A program made the translations under genes and the position numbers. From positions 2,079,581 through 2,143,580 of the forward strand of contig NZ_CP063169.1 in the NCBI RefSeq assembly GCF_014960965.1: DNA of 64,000 nucleotides, read 5' to 3'. This document shows positions 37,439-45,376 of this stretch, piece by piece. Source of the DNA: Ruania alkalisoli. GTDB taxonomy: Bacteria; Actinomycetota; Actinomycetes; Actinomycetales; Beutenbergiaceae. Each line of letters opens with the position of its first letter. Position 1 is the first letter of the stretch. Below the pieces are notes generated by a model, which had not been told where the DNA came from, did no database searches, and saw only the letters and a list, made by a program, of their open reading frames with translations.

Positions 37439-38208
37439 CCAGCCACGCCGTCAGTGACACGCTCACCCTCACTGGACGCTCGTTACGTCACGTCCTGCGT
37501 AGCCCCGACACGATCATCACCACCGCGCTGATGCCGATCGCCTTCATGCTGTTGTTCGTCTACGTCTTCGGCGGGGCCATCGACACCGGCCAGGGGGCGG
37601 GTGCCGGGTCCTACGTGAACTATCTGCTCCCCGGAATCCTGCTCATCACGATCGCGTCCGGGATCTCCTACACCGCCTACCGGCTGTTCCTGGACGTCAA
37701 GGGCGGGATCGTCGAACGGTTCAGCTCGATGCCCATCGGCCGGTCCGCGGTGCCGTGGGCCCACGTGCTGACGTCCGTCGTCGCGAACGTGGTCTCCCTC
37801 GCGATCGTGGTGGGGGTGGCGTTCCTGCTGGGCTTTCGAACCGGTGCGGGCGCGCTCGCCTGGCTCGCAGTGGCCGGAATCCTCGTCTTGTTCACGCTGG
37901 CGCTCACCTGGGTGGCGGTGATCCCGGGACTCACGGCGAGTTCGGTGGACGGAGCGAGCGCGTTCTCCTACCCGCTGATCTTCCTGCCCTTCCTCAGCTC
38001 GGCGTTCGTTCCGACCGAGAGTATGCCCGGACCTTTGCGGTGGTTCGCCGAGCATCAGCCGGTGACGGCGATCGTGGATACGATCCGTGCCCTGTTCACT
38101 GAGCAGGCTGTCGGGTCCCAGATCTGGGTCGCCCTCGGGTGGACGGTCGCCATCCTGCTGGTGGCGTTCGTGACGGCGAACCTCATCTATCGTCGACGGC
38201 TCGCCTGA
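37435..38208 (+). CDS. ABC-2 type transporter permease (DrrB-like)
   Basis: A 257-residue integral membrane protein with about six hydrophobic segments. Landmarks are the N-terminal RHVLRSPDTIITTALMPIAFMLLFVYVFGG, NYLLPGILLITIASGISYTAYRLFLDVKGGIVERFSSMPIGR and the ABC-2 signature AFSYPLIFLPFLSSAFVPTESMPGPLRWFAEHQPVTAIVDTIRALF (quoted in parts). It is the membrane partner of the preceding ATPase and the last gene of the PadR operon. Confidence 0.9.
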   Translation: MTSHAVSDTLTLTGRSLRHVLRSPDTIITTALMPIAFMLLFVYVFGGAIDTGQGAGAGSYVNYLLPGILLITIASGISYTAYRLFLDVKGGIVERFSSMPIGRSAVPWAHVLTSVVANVVSLAIVVGVAFLLGFRTGAGALAWLAVAGILVLFTLALTWVAVIPGLTASSVDGASAFSYPLIFLPFLSSAFVPTESMPGPLRWFAEHQPVTAIVDTIRALFTEQAVGSQIWVALGWTVAILLVAFVTANLIYRRRLA

Positions 38209-38270
38209 GTGAGCGGGACCTGTGCGAGGCTGTGGGGTATCACGCCGTGCCTCGAACTCCCGGAGGAATG

Positions 38271-39263
38271 ATGCAGCACCGTCCACTCGGCCGGTCCGGC
38301 CGCGAGATCTCGGCGATCGGTCTCGGCACCTGGCAGCTCGGTGGCAACTGGGGCGAGGTCAGTGAGGCCGATGCGCGGGCCGTGCTGTCTGTCTCGGCCG
38401 ATGCGGGGGTGAACCTCTTCGACACGGCCGATGTGTACGGCGACGGCCGCAGTGAGGAGATCATCGGCCGGTTCCTCGCCGAGCGCCCCGGTCATGGCAT
38501 CACGGTCGCCACCAAGATGGGTCGGCGCGGTGAGCAGGTCCCGGAGAACTACATCCCGGAGAACTTCCGCACCTGGACCGAGCGTTCCCGCGCCAATCTC
38601 GGTGTCGACACGCTCGACCTGGTGCAGCTGCACTGCCCGCCGTCGCCGGTGATCGAGGCCGACGCCACCTACGATGCCCTCGACGCACTGGTTGCTGAGG
38701 GATCGATCGCCGCGTACGGCGTGTCGGTGGAGACCTGCCAGCAGGCCCTCGACGCGATCGCCCGCCCGAACGTGACCAACGTGCAGATCATCCTCAACCC
38801 GTTCCGGCTCAAGCCGCTCGAGGAGGTGCTGCCCGCGGCAGCGGCCGCCGGCGTCGCGGTCTTCGCACGAGTCCCGCTCGCGTCCGGACTGCTCTCCGGC
38901 ACGTACACCGCGGACACCACGTTCGCCGAGGACGACCATCGCAGCTTCAACCGGAACGGGGAAGCCTTCGACAAGGGCGAGACCTTCTCCGGCGTCGACT
39001 TCGGCCAAGGCCTGGCCGCTGCTCAGGAGCTCGCCAGCGCCCTCCCTGACGGCGTCCTGCTTCCGGCCGCGACCCTTGCCTGGATCGCCACTCGCCCGGG
39101 CGTCACGAGCGTGATCCCGGGGGCGCGCAACATCGCTCAGGCCACCTCGAACGCGCAGGCCGACACCCTCATCGAGGGTGGATTCGACATCGACGCATTC
39201 GATGCGGCAGTGCAGGACGTCTACGACCGCCGGATCCGGGCGGCGGTCCATCCCCACTGGTGA
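38271..39263 (+). CDS. Aldo/keto reductase
   Basis: A 330-residue NADPH-dependent (beta/alpha)8 oxidoreductase. It opens RPLGRSGREISAIGLGTWQLGG and shows the catalytic tetrad context LFDTADVYGDGRSEEIIG (Asp, Tyr), ATKMGRRG (Lys) and DLVQLHCPP (His), plus a C-terminal GVTSVIPGARNIAQATSNAQA cofactor segment. Tandem ATGs occur; GGAGG at 38262-38266 is 4 nt before the second (38271), which I chose. It is 62 bp downstream of the ABC exporter and may have its own promoter. Physiological substrate unknown. Confidence 0.9.
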   Translation: MQHRPLGRSGREISAIGLGTWQLGGNWGEVSEADARAVLSVSADAGVNLFDTADVYGDGRSEEIIGRFLAERPGHGITVATKMGRRGEQVPENYIPENFRTWTERSRANLGVDTLDLVQLHCPPSPVIEADATYDALDALVAEGSIAAYGVSVETCQQALDAIARPNVTNVQIILNPFRLKPLEEVLPAAAAAGVAVFARVPLASGLLSGTYTADTTFAEDDHRSFNRNGEAFDKGETFSGVDFGQGLAAAQELASALPDGVLLPAATLAWIATRPGVTSVIPGARNIAQATSNAQADTLIEGGFDIDAFDAAVQDVYDRRIRAAVHPHW

Positions 39264-39269
39264 GGACCC

Positions 39270-40202
39270 TCACGGCAGCTCGGCCAGCTCGATGCCGGGG
39301 ACTGTTCCCAGATCGGTGAGGGTCACGACGTCCGCCATCGTCAACACCCCCTGAGCGTTCGAGAGTACGACCTGCTCCGCCGCGCGCGCCGCCAGTACGC
39401 CGGTGGCCCGGGATTGACCGGCCCCTCGCGCAGACAGCACCCGGCCCGAGGCGCGATCGAATACCGCCACGCTCCACGAGTCTGTGCCCAGGTGGGGTGC
39501 GTGCCGCAGTAGCCTTCGCAGCCCCGGGAAGCGGCCTACGAGAGCGAGGAACACCGTCGCGGCACGCGAGTCCAGCGCCAGATACTCGCGGACGGCGGCT
39601 CGCTCGGGCGGAACGAGGACCTGATCGCCGAAGTCGGCCCGGAGATAGGTGCGTACAGCGCCGTGCGCGCTGAATCGCCGACGTTCACGGAGGTTGCGCA
39701 CATGCACGCGTTCGGGTGGTGCGTGGATCGCGCTGCCCGCGAGGCCCACCGTCCACTCCACGGCCGCCGCGCCATGCTGCTCACCGGCACCCAAGACGAT
39801 CGCGACATCGACCGCGCCTGCGGGGGACGGCTGGAGCGCCGCCACGAGGACTGTGCTCAGGCCGGGGACGAGACCGACGCCACGCACCACTGTCGCTTCC
39901 GGCGGGGCGGTATCGGCGAGCTGGGCGAGGTATGCGCCCGACGCCGAGAGGTCGGCGAGGGCGGTGGTTCCGACGGCTCCGACGAGCGCGGGATCCTCGA
40001 TCCCCGAGGCGTTGACCACGACGTCGTGCTCAGCGCAGATCCGGCGAAGGGTTCGCCACCCGTCCTCGGTGGTGAGGTCAATCGCCACGCCGTCAGGTGG
40101 TGATGTTCGCCCGGCAGGGGTCACGTGGTGGCCGCGTCGCCGCAGTTCCTTGGCCACGACGCCTCCGGTCGCGCCGCGGGCCCCCAGGACCAGTGCCCTC
40201 AT
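39270..40202 (-). CDS. Saccharopine-dehydrogenase-like NAD(P)-binding protein
   Basis: A 310-residue Rossmann-fold protein. The dinucleotide motif ALVLGARGATGGVVAKELRRRGHHV is at the N terminus, followed by DVVVNASGIEDPALVGAVG and GVGLVPGLSTVLVAAL, typical of saccharopine-dehydrogenase-like/trans-acting enoyl-reductase-type oxidoreductases. The catalytic chemistry cannot be assigned. The ATG at 40200-40202 was chosen over an upstream in-frame start. It diverges from a TetR gene across a 134-bp region with two identical-type operators, so it is probably the main TetR target. Confidence 0.75.
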   Translation of the reverse strand: MRALVLGARGATGGVVAKELRRRGHHVTPAGRTSPPDGVAIDLTTEDGWRTLRRICAEHDVVVNASGIEDPALVGAVGTTALADLSASGAYLAQLADTAPPEATVVRGVGLVPGLSTVLVAALQPSPAGAVDVAIVLGAGEQHGAAAVEWTVGLAGSAIHAPPERVHVRNLRERRRFSAHGAVRTYLRADFGDQVLVPPERAAVREYLALDSRAATVFLALVGRFPGLRRLLRHAPHLGTDSWSVAVFDRASGRVLSARGAGQSRATGVLAARAAEQVVLSNAQGVLTMADVVTLTDLGTVPGIELAELP

Positions 40203-40253
40203 CGGGCGACCGCGCGGCACGTGTACAGCTGAGACATCGACGACCTCCAGAGT

Positions 40254-40269
40254 CCAAACAGGTGTTTGG
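40254..40269. promoter_or_regulatory. TetR operator 1
   Basis: CCAAACA-GG-TGTTTGG is a perfect 7-bp inverted repeat with a 2-bp centre. It shares the core CAAACNNNNGTTTG with operator 2, centred 47 bp away. It lies between the predicted minus-strand promoter and the start of the dehydrogenase gene. Confidence 0.7.
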
Positions 40270-40276
40270 TAGTGAC

Positions 40277-40303
40277 TCTATGGCTTGCCGAGGATTTTTA
40301 GCA
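40277..40303 (-). promoter_or_regulatory. Candidate promoter of the dehydrogenase gene
   Basis: On the minus strand TTGCTA (40298-40303) and TAGAGT (40277-40282) are 18 bp apart. Operator 2 overlaps the -35 and operator 1 lies just downstream of the start point, the usual geometry for repression. Confidence 0.4.
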
Positions 40304-40315
40304 AACATACGTTTG
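40302..40315. promoter_or_regulatory. TetR operator 2
   Basis: CAAAC-ATAC-GTTTG has perfect 5-bp arms and the same CAAACNNNNGTTTG core as operator 1. It sits 21 bp before the tetR start codon, so autoregulation is expected. Confidence 0.68.
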
Positions 40316-40323
40316 GAGATGGG

Positions 40324-40329
40324 TAGGCT
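40324..40329 (+). promoter_or_regulatory. -10 of a leaderless tetR transcript
   Basis: TAGGCT ends 7 bp before the ATG at 40337, so transcription would begin at or next to the start codon. Operator 2 covers the spacer region upstream. Confidence 0.4.
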
Positions 40330-40336
40330 AGAGGCC

Positions 40337-40921
40337 ATGGCATGGGATACCGAGGCAACTCAGCGCAAACTTCTCGACGCCGGGGCACGACAGTTCGCGG
40401 CACACGGCTTCGCGGGCGCCCGGATGGAGACCATCGGTCGCGATGCCGGTGTCAACAAGGAGCGCGTCTACTCCTACTTCGGAGACAAACGCGGCTTCTT
40501 CGCGGCGGTTCTCTCCGACCAGCTCGACAGCCTGCTCGAGGACGTGCCCGTGCGTGGGACAGGGCCGGATGCCGTGGGTGACTTCGCTGGCAGGCTGTTC
40601 GACTACTACCAGGCCCACCCGCTGATGGCCCGCCTGCTCGCGTGGGAAAGCCTGGAACTGGGCGAACCTGTCACTAGGGGACGCCGCGCCGCGCTCTGCC
40701 AGGACCGAGCTGCCGCGATCGATGCGGCGCTCCACGGTACTGATGCTGAACACGGGTCGGACGTGCTGCTGTCGGTGCTGACCTTGGTGACCGGCTGGTG
40801 GACACTCTCCGGGCTGACCGCCGTAGTGCTGGACGCTCACCCCGGCGACGCGAGCCGGCGAGCAACGATCGTCGCCCAGGCGAGGCGCCTCGCGACACTC
40901 AGTGCAAGCGCGCCTGGCTGA
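40337..40921 (+). CDS. TetR family transcriptional regulator
   Basis: A 194-residue repressor. The N-terminal HTH is KLLDAGARQFAAHGFAGARMETIGRDAGVNKERVYSYFGDKRGFFAAVL (residues about 10-58, quoted as the domain span), typical of TetR. The C-terminal ligand domain resembles the TetR_C_17-like group (LFDYYQAHPLMARLLAWESLEL). The ATG at 40337 was chosen; upstream in-frame sequence contains the operators. It diverges from a dehydrogenase gene and has two CAAACNNNNGTTTG operators in the shared promoter region. Inducer unknown. Confidence 0.88.
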   Translation: MAWDTEATQRKLLDAGARQFAAHGFAGARMETIGRDAGVNKERVYSYFGDKRGFFAAVLSDQLDSLLEDVPVRGTGPDAVGDFAGRLFDYYQAHPLMARLLAWESLELGEPVTRGRRAALCQDRAAAIDAALHGTDAEHGSDVLLSVLTLVTGWWTLSGLTAVVLDAHPGDASRRATIVAQARRLATLSASAPG

Positions 40922-41038
40922 GGTCGATCGGGGTGACCAGGACGCCTCGTTCCTGAGGCACCCACCAGCAGTGCTGGCACCTGGCCGGGCCAGGCATACC
41001 GCGGGGCGAACTGCGCGGGTCAGTGGCACCATCGATTC

Positions 41039-41860
41039 ATGGCCGTTCGATTCTCCGAGTTCGCCCCACCGATCAGCGACGAGACGCGCTACGAGCCGCG
41101 GCCACAACGGGTCCGCGTGAGTCTAGATGCGCAGCCGGTGGCCGACACCGATAGCGCCTGGCTGGTGTGGGAGCCGCGGCGGGTCGTGCCGCGGTATGCG
41201 TTGCCTGCGCGCGACTTCGCCGTACCGCTTGAGGCGGGCGGACACATTGCGCCCGATATGGCGCAACTACCGCCGGTAGTACCGCCGGACCTCGCGATGT
41301 ACACGCTGCCTGGCACCGAGGTGACCATCGTCGTCGATGGGCGCCCGGTGCCGGGCGCGGCGTATCAGCCGGACGACCCCGACCTTGCCGAGCGCGTCGT
41401 GCTCGACTTCCCGCCCTTCACCTGGCACGAGGAGGACCAGGAGGTCTTCGGGCACCCACACGATCCGTTCAAGCGGATTGACACCTTGCAGTCATCGCGC
41501 CACATCCGGATCGCCCTCGACGGCGTTACGCTGGCCGACTCCACTCGGCCCGTGCTCCTACTCGAGACCTATCTGCCACAACGGTGGTACCTCCCGCGCG
41601 AGGACGTCCGGCTCGACCTGCTCACTCCTAGCGACACTCGCACCACCTGCGCCTACAAGGGCGAAGCGTCCTACCTCAGTCACGAGCCGAGCGGCGAGGC
41701 CGGCGCCGCGATCGCCTGGACCTACCCCCACCCGCTGCAGGACGCGGTGCCGGTCAAGGACATGGTCTGCTTCTTCTCCGAGCGCTGCGACGTGAGCGTC
41801 GACGGCATCGAGCGGCCGCGCCCGCAGACCCAGTGGTCCACGTCACCCACCGGGACCTGA
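41039..41860 (+). CDS. DUF427 domain protein
   Basis: A 273-residue protein of the DUF427 family (beta-tent fold, function unknown). The clear domain is C-terminal: VLLLETYLPQRWYLPREDVRLDLLTPSDTRTTCAYKGEASYLS, with IAWTYPHPLQDAVPVKDMVCFFSERCDVSVDG (both quoted in parts). The N-terminal half (SAWLVWEPRRVVPRYALPARDF) appears to be a second, degenerate copy of the same domain. No clear Shine-Dalgarno precedes the ATG. It stands alone, 117 bp after tetR and convergent with the next gene. Confidence 0.82.
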   Translation: MAVRFSEFAPPISDETRYEPRPQRVRVSLDAQPVADTDSAWLVWEPRRVVPRYALPARDFAVPLEAGGHIAPDMAQLPPVVPPDLAMYTLPGTEVTIVVDGRPVPGAAYQPDDPDLAERVVLDFPPFTWHEEDQEVFGHPHDPFKRIDTLQSSRHIRIALDGVTLADSTRPVLLLETYLPQRWYLPREDVRLDLLTPSDTRTTCAYKGEASYLSHEPSGEAGAAIAWTYPHPLQDAVPVKDMVCFFSERCDVSVDGIERPRPQTQWSTSPTGT

Positions 41861-41897
41861 CGCCCCGCTACGCCCGCGATCGCGCCCATGACCGCGC

Positions 41898-43346
41898 TCA
41901 CTCGCCGGTTGCTGTGAGGGTGAGCGGCGCGGCCAGGTCGCCGCTCACAGTGCGCACCCACCAGTGGCCACTGGCCCGCCACTCGTGCCAGGTGCTGTAC
42001 CGGTACCGGAACACCCGAGCGCGGACCCAGCATGGCCGCCGCCCCTCGAACGGGTCGAGGGCGAGCAGTCGCAGCGTCCGCGGGTCGGCCTCGAGCAGTC
42101 GCCGGAGCAACACCGTGAACCACCGGTGCTGCGCGCCGGAGCCGAGTGCGAGGAACCACATTCCCCAATCCAGGCGCAGGTGGTAGGGCGCCACCTGCCG
42201 CAGCCAGCGATCCACGGGGCCAGGCTTGCCGCGAAAGACGTACTCCTGCCATCCGGTTCGTCCATCAGGGTCGCTCGTTCCCTCCACCACGACCTCCTCG
42301 CGTCGGCGCGTGATCGACCCGAACGCGCCGTAGGCACCACCCAGGTGCCAGCGGTTGTAGGAGGCGTTCATGGCCTGGTTCGCCGACATCAGATTGAGCG
42401 CCGGCCTCACGGCCAGCACCACGGTGACGGCGGCCATCACCCCCACGAGAATCACCCACCACAGGTCCCCGGTCGCCTGTGAGCCGTCGTCCAGGACCGG
42501 TCCCAGTGCGGGTACGAGCGCGACAAGCTGGTCGTCCCCGACCGCCGAGAACGCCAGCACGATGGTGAGCCAGTTCAACCATGCGAAGTTGCCGGAGGCC
42601 ACGAGCCAAAGTTGGGTGAGGATCATCAGTCCGGCCGCGATCGACGCGATCGGCTGCGGGAGGAACAGTGCGAACGGCACCACCAGCTGCACTGCGTGGT
42701 TGGCTGCTACTTCTGCTCGGTGGAATGGGCGGGGCAGATGATGGAAGAACCAGCTCAACGGCCCCGGCATGGGCTGGGTCTCGTGGTGGTAGTACAGCGC
42801 GGTCAGATCCCGCCACGCACGGTCGCCTCGCATCTTGATCATCCCGGCGCCGAACTCCACCCGGAACAGCAACCATCGGAAGGCGAGCAGCACCAGGAGC
42901 GGGGGAGCGACGTCGTTCGACCCCAGGAACGCTGCCAGGAAGCCGGCCTCCAGCAGCAGCGACTCCCACCCGAACCCGTAGAACACCTGCCCCACGTTCA
43001 CTACCGACAGGTACAACAGGTAGAGCAGAGCGAACGTCACCAGCGGGACCCATGGTGGCCCCTGCTGCGGCAGGCCCACGACCAGGGCGAAAGAGCCCGC
43101 GATCCCGGCCCACGCCGTCGCCACCACCATCCGGTCGCTATAGCGCCACCGGAACAGGGTGGGCCCCGCACGTGAGCCGGCACGCTCCAGGAAGTCCGGT
43201 ACCGGCAGCAGCCCATACGAGCCGAGCAGCGGAACGAACTGACGCAGCACCGCGACGAACGCGATCAAGTACAGGGCGGCGATCCCGCGCTGCAGCACGA
43301 AGCGTGCCGCGTCATAGTTGCCGGCTGCGAACCACTCCACCAGCAC
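41898..43346 (-). CDS. Lipase maturation factor family membrane protein
   Basis: A 482-residue polytopic protein of the LMF/DUF1222 family. N-terminal half is hydrophobic with several transmembrane segments (ALYLIAFVAVLRQFVPLLGSYGLLP, TFALLYLLYLSVVNVGQVFYGFGWESLLLEAGFLAAFL; quoted in parts). Family hallmarks follow: FRWLLFRVEFGAGMIKMRGDRAWRDLTALYYHHETQPMPGPLSWFFHHLP and a C-terminal soluble part with RLDWGMWFLAL. Eukaryotic members help lipase folding; bacterial roles are unproven. It diverges from the three-gene membrane module. Confidence 0.85.
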   Translation of the reverse strand: MLVEWFAAGNYDAARFVLQRGIAALYLIAFVAVLRQFVPLLGSYGLLPVPDFLERAGSRAGPTLFRWRYSDRMVVATAWAGIAGSFALVVGLPQQGPPWVPLVTFALLYLLYLSVVNVGQVFYGFGWESLLLEAGFLAAFLGSNDVAPPLLVLLAFRWLLFRVEFGAGMIKMRGDRAWRDLTALYYHHETQPMPGPLSWFFHHLPRPFHRAEVAANHAVQLVVPFALFLPQPIASIAAGLMILTQLWLVASGNFAWLNWLTIVLAFSAVGDDQLVALVPALGPVLDDGSQATGDLWWVILVGVMAAVTVVLAVRPALNLMSANQAMNASYNRWHLGGAYGAFGSITRRREEVVVEGTSDPDGRTGWQEYVFRGKPGPVDRWLRQVAPYHLRLDWGMWFLALGSGAQHRWFTVLLRRLLEADPRTLRLLALDPFEGRRPCWVRARVFRYRYSTWHEWRASGHWWVRTVSGDLAAPLTLTATGE

Positions 43347-43431
43347 CTCCCCGGGTACACGCCCATCCCGCTCGCCGTCTCGTGGCCAGTCTGCCGCTCT
43401 CTCTGCGCTCGCGCACGCACAAGACAGGGTG

Positions 43432-43461
43432 TTGCACTGGTGATCAGCGCGTCGCTATGTT
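43432..43461 (+). promoter_or_regulatory. Candidate promoter of the three-gene membrane module
   Basis: TTGCAC (43432-43437) and TATGTT (43456-43461) are 18 bp apart, 56 bp ahead of the ATG at 43517, which has a GGGAGG ribosome binding site. Pattern match only. Confidence 0.3.
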
Positions 43462-43516
43462 CCTTGCGACGGTGCTGCACGTCCCGGTGCGCGCCACCGA
43501 CCGAGGGAGGACGCCG

Positions 43517-44176
43517 ATGGCCGATCCCAGTGCGGCGCCTCAGCCGCTCCCACGTGGGTGGCGCACCCGGACCGGTCCACGGCGCCGGGCATATCTGGGG
43601 CCATTCGCGGGATACGTCCTGATCCTCGTGGCCGTGTTCGGGTGGGCCTACGAGGTGCAGGCAGGCCGTGATGCTGCCGCTGCCGACTTGCAGCGTTCCA
43701 CCACTGAGGCTCTGACACTCAATGTCGCCGAGTCCGGTGAGTGGTCGGTCTACCTCGACACTTACGCCGGCGTCGAGCAGTCCGACGCACTCGCGCAGGC
43801 GCTGGCCGGCGACGGTGGGTTCGGCGTCGAGATCGTGCCGGGTGACGGGGCCGAGACCATCGCGCTACAGCGGCCGACGGGTGGCACGTACCGGCTCGAC
43901 GCGGAGACGGACCTGATCGGCCATGGGATCGCCGATGTCGAACTGACGCCAGGGGAGTACCGCCTGAGTGTGGCCACTGCCGCCGATCCCCCGGAGAGCG
44001 CGATCGCGGGCTTCTCCGCCGGCCTTGCGCCCGATGCGCCGCCGGTGCTGGTGCTGCTGGCGGCGATCGGTGGCGCGGCGGCCATGCTGGTCTGGGCGCT
44101 GATCATCCGGTCAGGGAGGCGGCGGGCTGCACGCCGCCTGCTCCGCCCTGTACTGGGACACGGGAGGTCAGCATGA
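43517..44176 (+). CDS. Predicted envelope protein, unknown (membrane module gene 1)
   Basis: A 219-residue protein I do not recognise. It has a transmembrane segment near the N terminus (YLGPFAGYVLILVAVFGWAYEV), an extracytoplasmic beta-rich domain of about 130 residues (SGEWSVYLDTYAGVEQSD..., PGDGAETIALQRPTGGTYRLDAETD, TPGEYRLSVATA) and a second transmembrane segment near the C terminus (PPVLVLLAAIGGAAAMLVWALII) with a basic tail. The layout suggests a sensor or scaffold exposed outside the cell. GGGAGG precedes the ATG. It overlaps gene 2 by 4 bp. Confidence 0.7.
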   Translation: MADPSAAPQPLPRGWRTRTGPRRRAYLGPFAGYVLILVAVFGWAYEVQAGRDAAAADLQRSTTEALTLNVAESGEWSVYLDTYAGVEQSDALAQALAGDGGFGVEIVPGDGAETIALQRPTGGTYRLDAETDLIGHGIADVELTPGEYRLSVATAADPPESAIAGFSAGLAPDAPPVLVLLAAIGGAAAMLVWALIIRSGRRRAARRLLRPVLGHGRSA

Positions 44177-44649
44177 GTTATGACTTCATGGACGACAGCG
44201 AGGTCAAGAAGCTCTCCCAGCGCGGTGACGCTGGCGCATTCGACTACCTGCACAACAAGTCGATCAACGAGTCCCTGGCGCGTCAGGACTCCGCACCGCG
44301 CGCCGCGAGCACACCCTTCCCGATCTGGCCGCTGCTCCTGGCGCTGCCGTTGTGGGTCGTTTCACAGCTCGCGGCCGGACTTGTCAACGGCGTCGAGTGG
44401 CTGGGTACCGACTCCTGGTTGGCGCCGCTTTTTCCCGCACCGGATGAGGGTGTGCTGCGCTACCTGGTCGGGACGGGAATCCTCATGCTGATGCTTCCGG
44501 GCGGACTGGTGGTGCTCGCCGGACTCCTGCGCGATACCCGGGCACGGATCCTCTCCTACCCGCTGGTCGCGCTCGCGGTGATCATGGTGCCGTTGCTGCT
44601 GTGGACCACGCAGGTGACCACCACCGCGTCGGTGGCGAGGATCTGGTGA
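44173..44649 (+). CDS. Predicted membrane protein, unknown (membrane module gene 2)
   Basis: A 158-residue protein with a hydrophilic cytoplasmic N terminus of about 50 residues (MDDSEVKKLSQRGDAGAFDY) followed by three or four transmembrane segments: FPIWPLLLALPLWVVSQLAAGL, LVGTGILMLMLPGGLVVLAGLL and ILSYPLVALAVIMVPLLLW. No family recognised. Start and stop overlap genes 1 and 3 by 4 bp each, so the three are translationally coupled and probably form one complex. Confidence 0.7.
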   Translation: MSYDFMDDSEVKKLSQRGDAGAFDYLHNKSINESLARQDSAPRAASTPFPIWPLLLALPLWVVSQLAAGLVNGVEWLGTDSWLAPLFPAPDEGVLRYLVGTGILMLMLPGGLVVLAGLLRDTRARILSYPLVALAVIMVPLLLWTTQVTTTASVARIW

Positions 44650-45365
44650 GCGCGCTGATCCGCACGCCGGCGGTGCTGATTGCGGCTGCGGGGAGTGTGT
44701 TGCTCGGGGCCGGGTCGCTCCTGCCGTGGGTCGACGCCGAGGGCGCCGTCTTCGGTCGGCACACGGCTGACGGGGTGGACGCGCTCGGCCTGAGACAGGG
44801 TCTCGCTGGTGGTGACGCGTGGGTCACCGTCGTCCTCGCGTGCCTCTCGCTTCTCGTGACCGGGCTGTTCGCCTGGCGTCGTGGGTCACGCGCTCGGCTG
44901 CTGCTCGCGGTGAGCGGCACGGTGGGCTTGCTCTGGCCGATCGCCTCGGCCTCCAGCATTCCCGACGGCGTAGGCGTGGGTGTGGGCGTATGGGTCACCG
45001 GTGCCGGTGGTCTGCTCGTGCTGGCCGGATCGGCCATGCTCCGGATCGACCCTGATGCCCGCTATGACGCTCGGCTGGCACGAGCCCACCGGTTGTGGGA
45101 GCGCGGGCGGTTGCCCGACGCGATCGCCGAGCAGCAGCGAGTGGTGGAACAGGACCTGCGGGAGAACGGCTGGTCACGGGAGGCAGGCCTGAACGGGATG
45201 ATCCTGGCCTCGATGTACGCCGAGGCAGGGGATCGGCCCCGCTGCCTGGAGATCATGAATGACGTCGTGGCTCGGTGCACGCCCGTGTTCACTGACGAGG
45301 ACAAGTCCATGGTCGACCAGCTCTGGGTGGAATCGCACCAGCAGCTGGCCGACCGTGGTGCCTGA
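44646..45365 (+). CDS. Predicted membrane protein with C-terminal helical repeats (membrane module gene 3)
   Basis: A 239-residue protein, GTG start coupled to gene 2. Four hydrophobic segments fill the first 125 residues (TPAVLIAAAGSVLLGAGSLLPW, WVTVVLACLSLLVTGLFAW, LLLAVSGTVGLLWPIASAS, VWVTGAGGLLVLAGSAMLRI). The remaining 110 residues are soluble and helical (RLARAHRLWERGRLPDAIAEQQRVVEQDL, GLNGMILASMYAEAGDRPRCLEIMNDVV; quoted in parts), resembling tetratricopeptide-type repeats. Function unknown. It converges on the phosphodiesterase gene, 11 bp away. Confidence 0.7.
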   Translation: MSALIRTPAVLIAAAGSVLLGAGSLLPWVDAEGAVFGRHTADGVDALGLRQGLAGGDAWVTVVLACLSLLVTGLFAWRRGSRARLLLAVSGTVGLLWPIASASSIPDGVGVGVGVWVTGAGGLLVLAGSAMLRIDPDARYDARLARAHRLWERGRLPDAIAEQQRVVEQDLRENGWSREAGLNGMILASMYAEAGDRPRCLEIMNDVVARCTPVFTDEDKSMVDQLWVESHQQLADRGA

Positions 45366-45376
45366 CGGTCAGGTGA

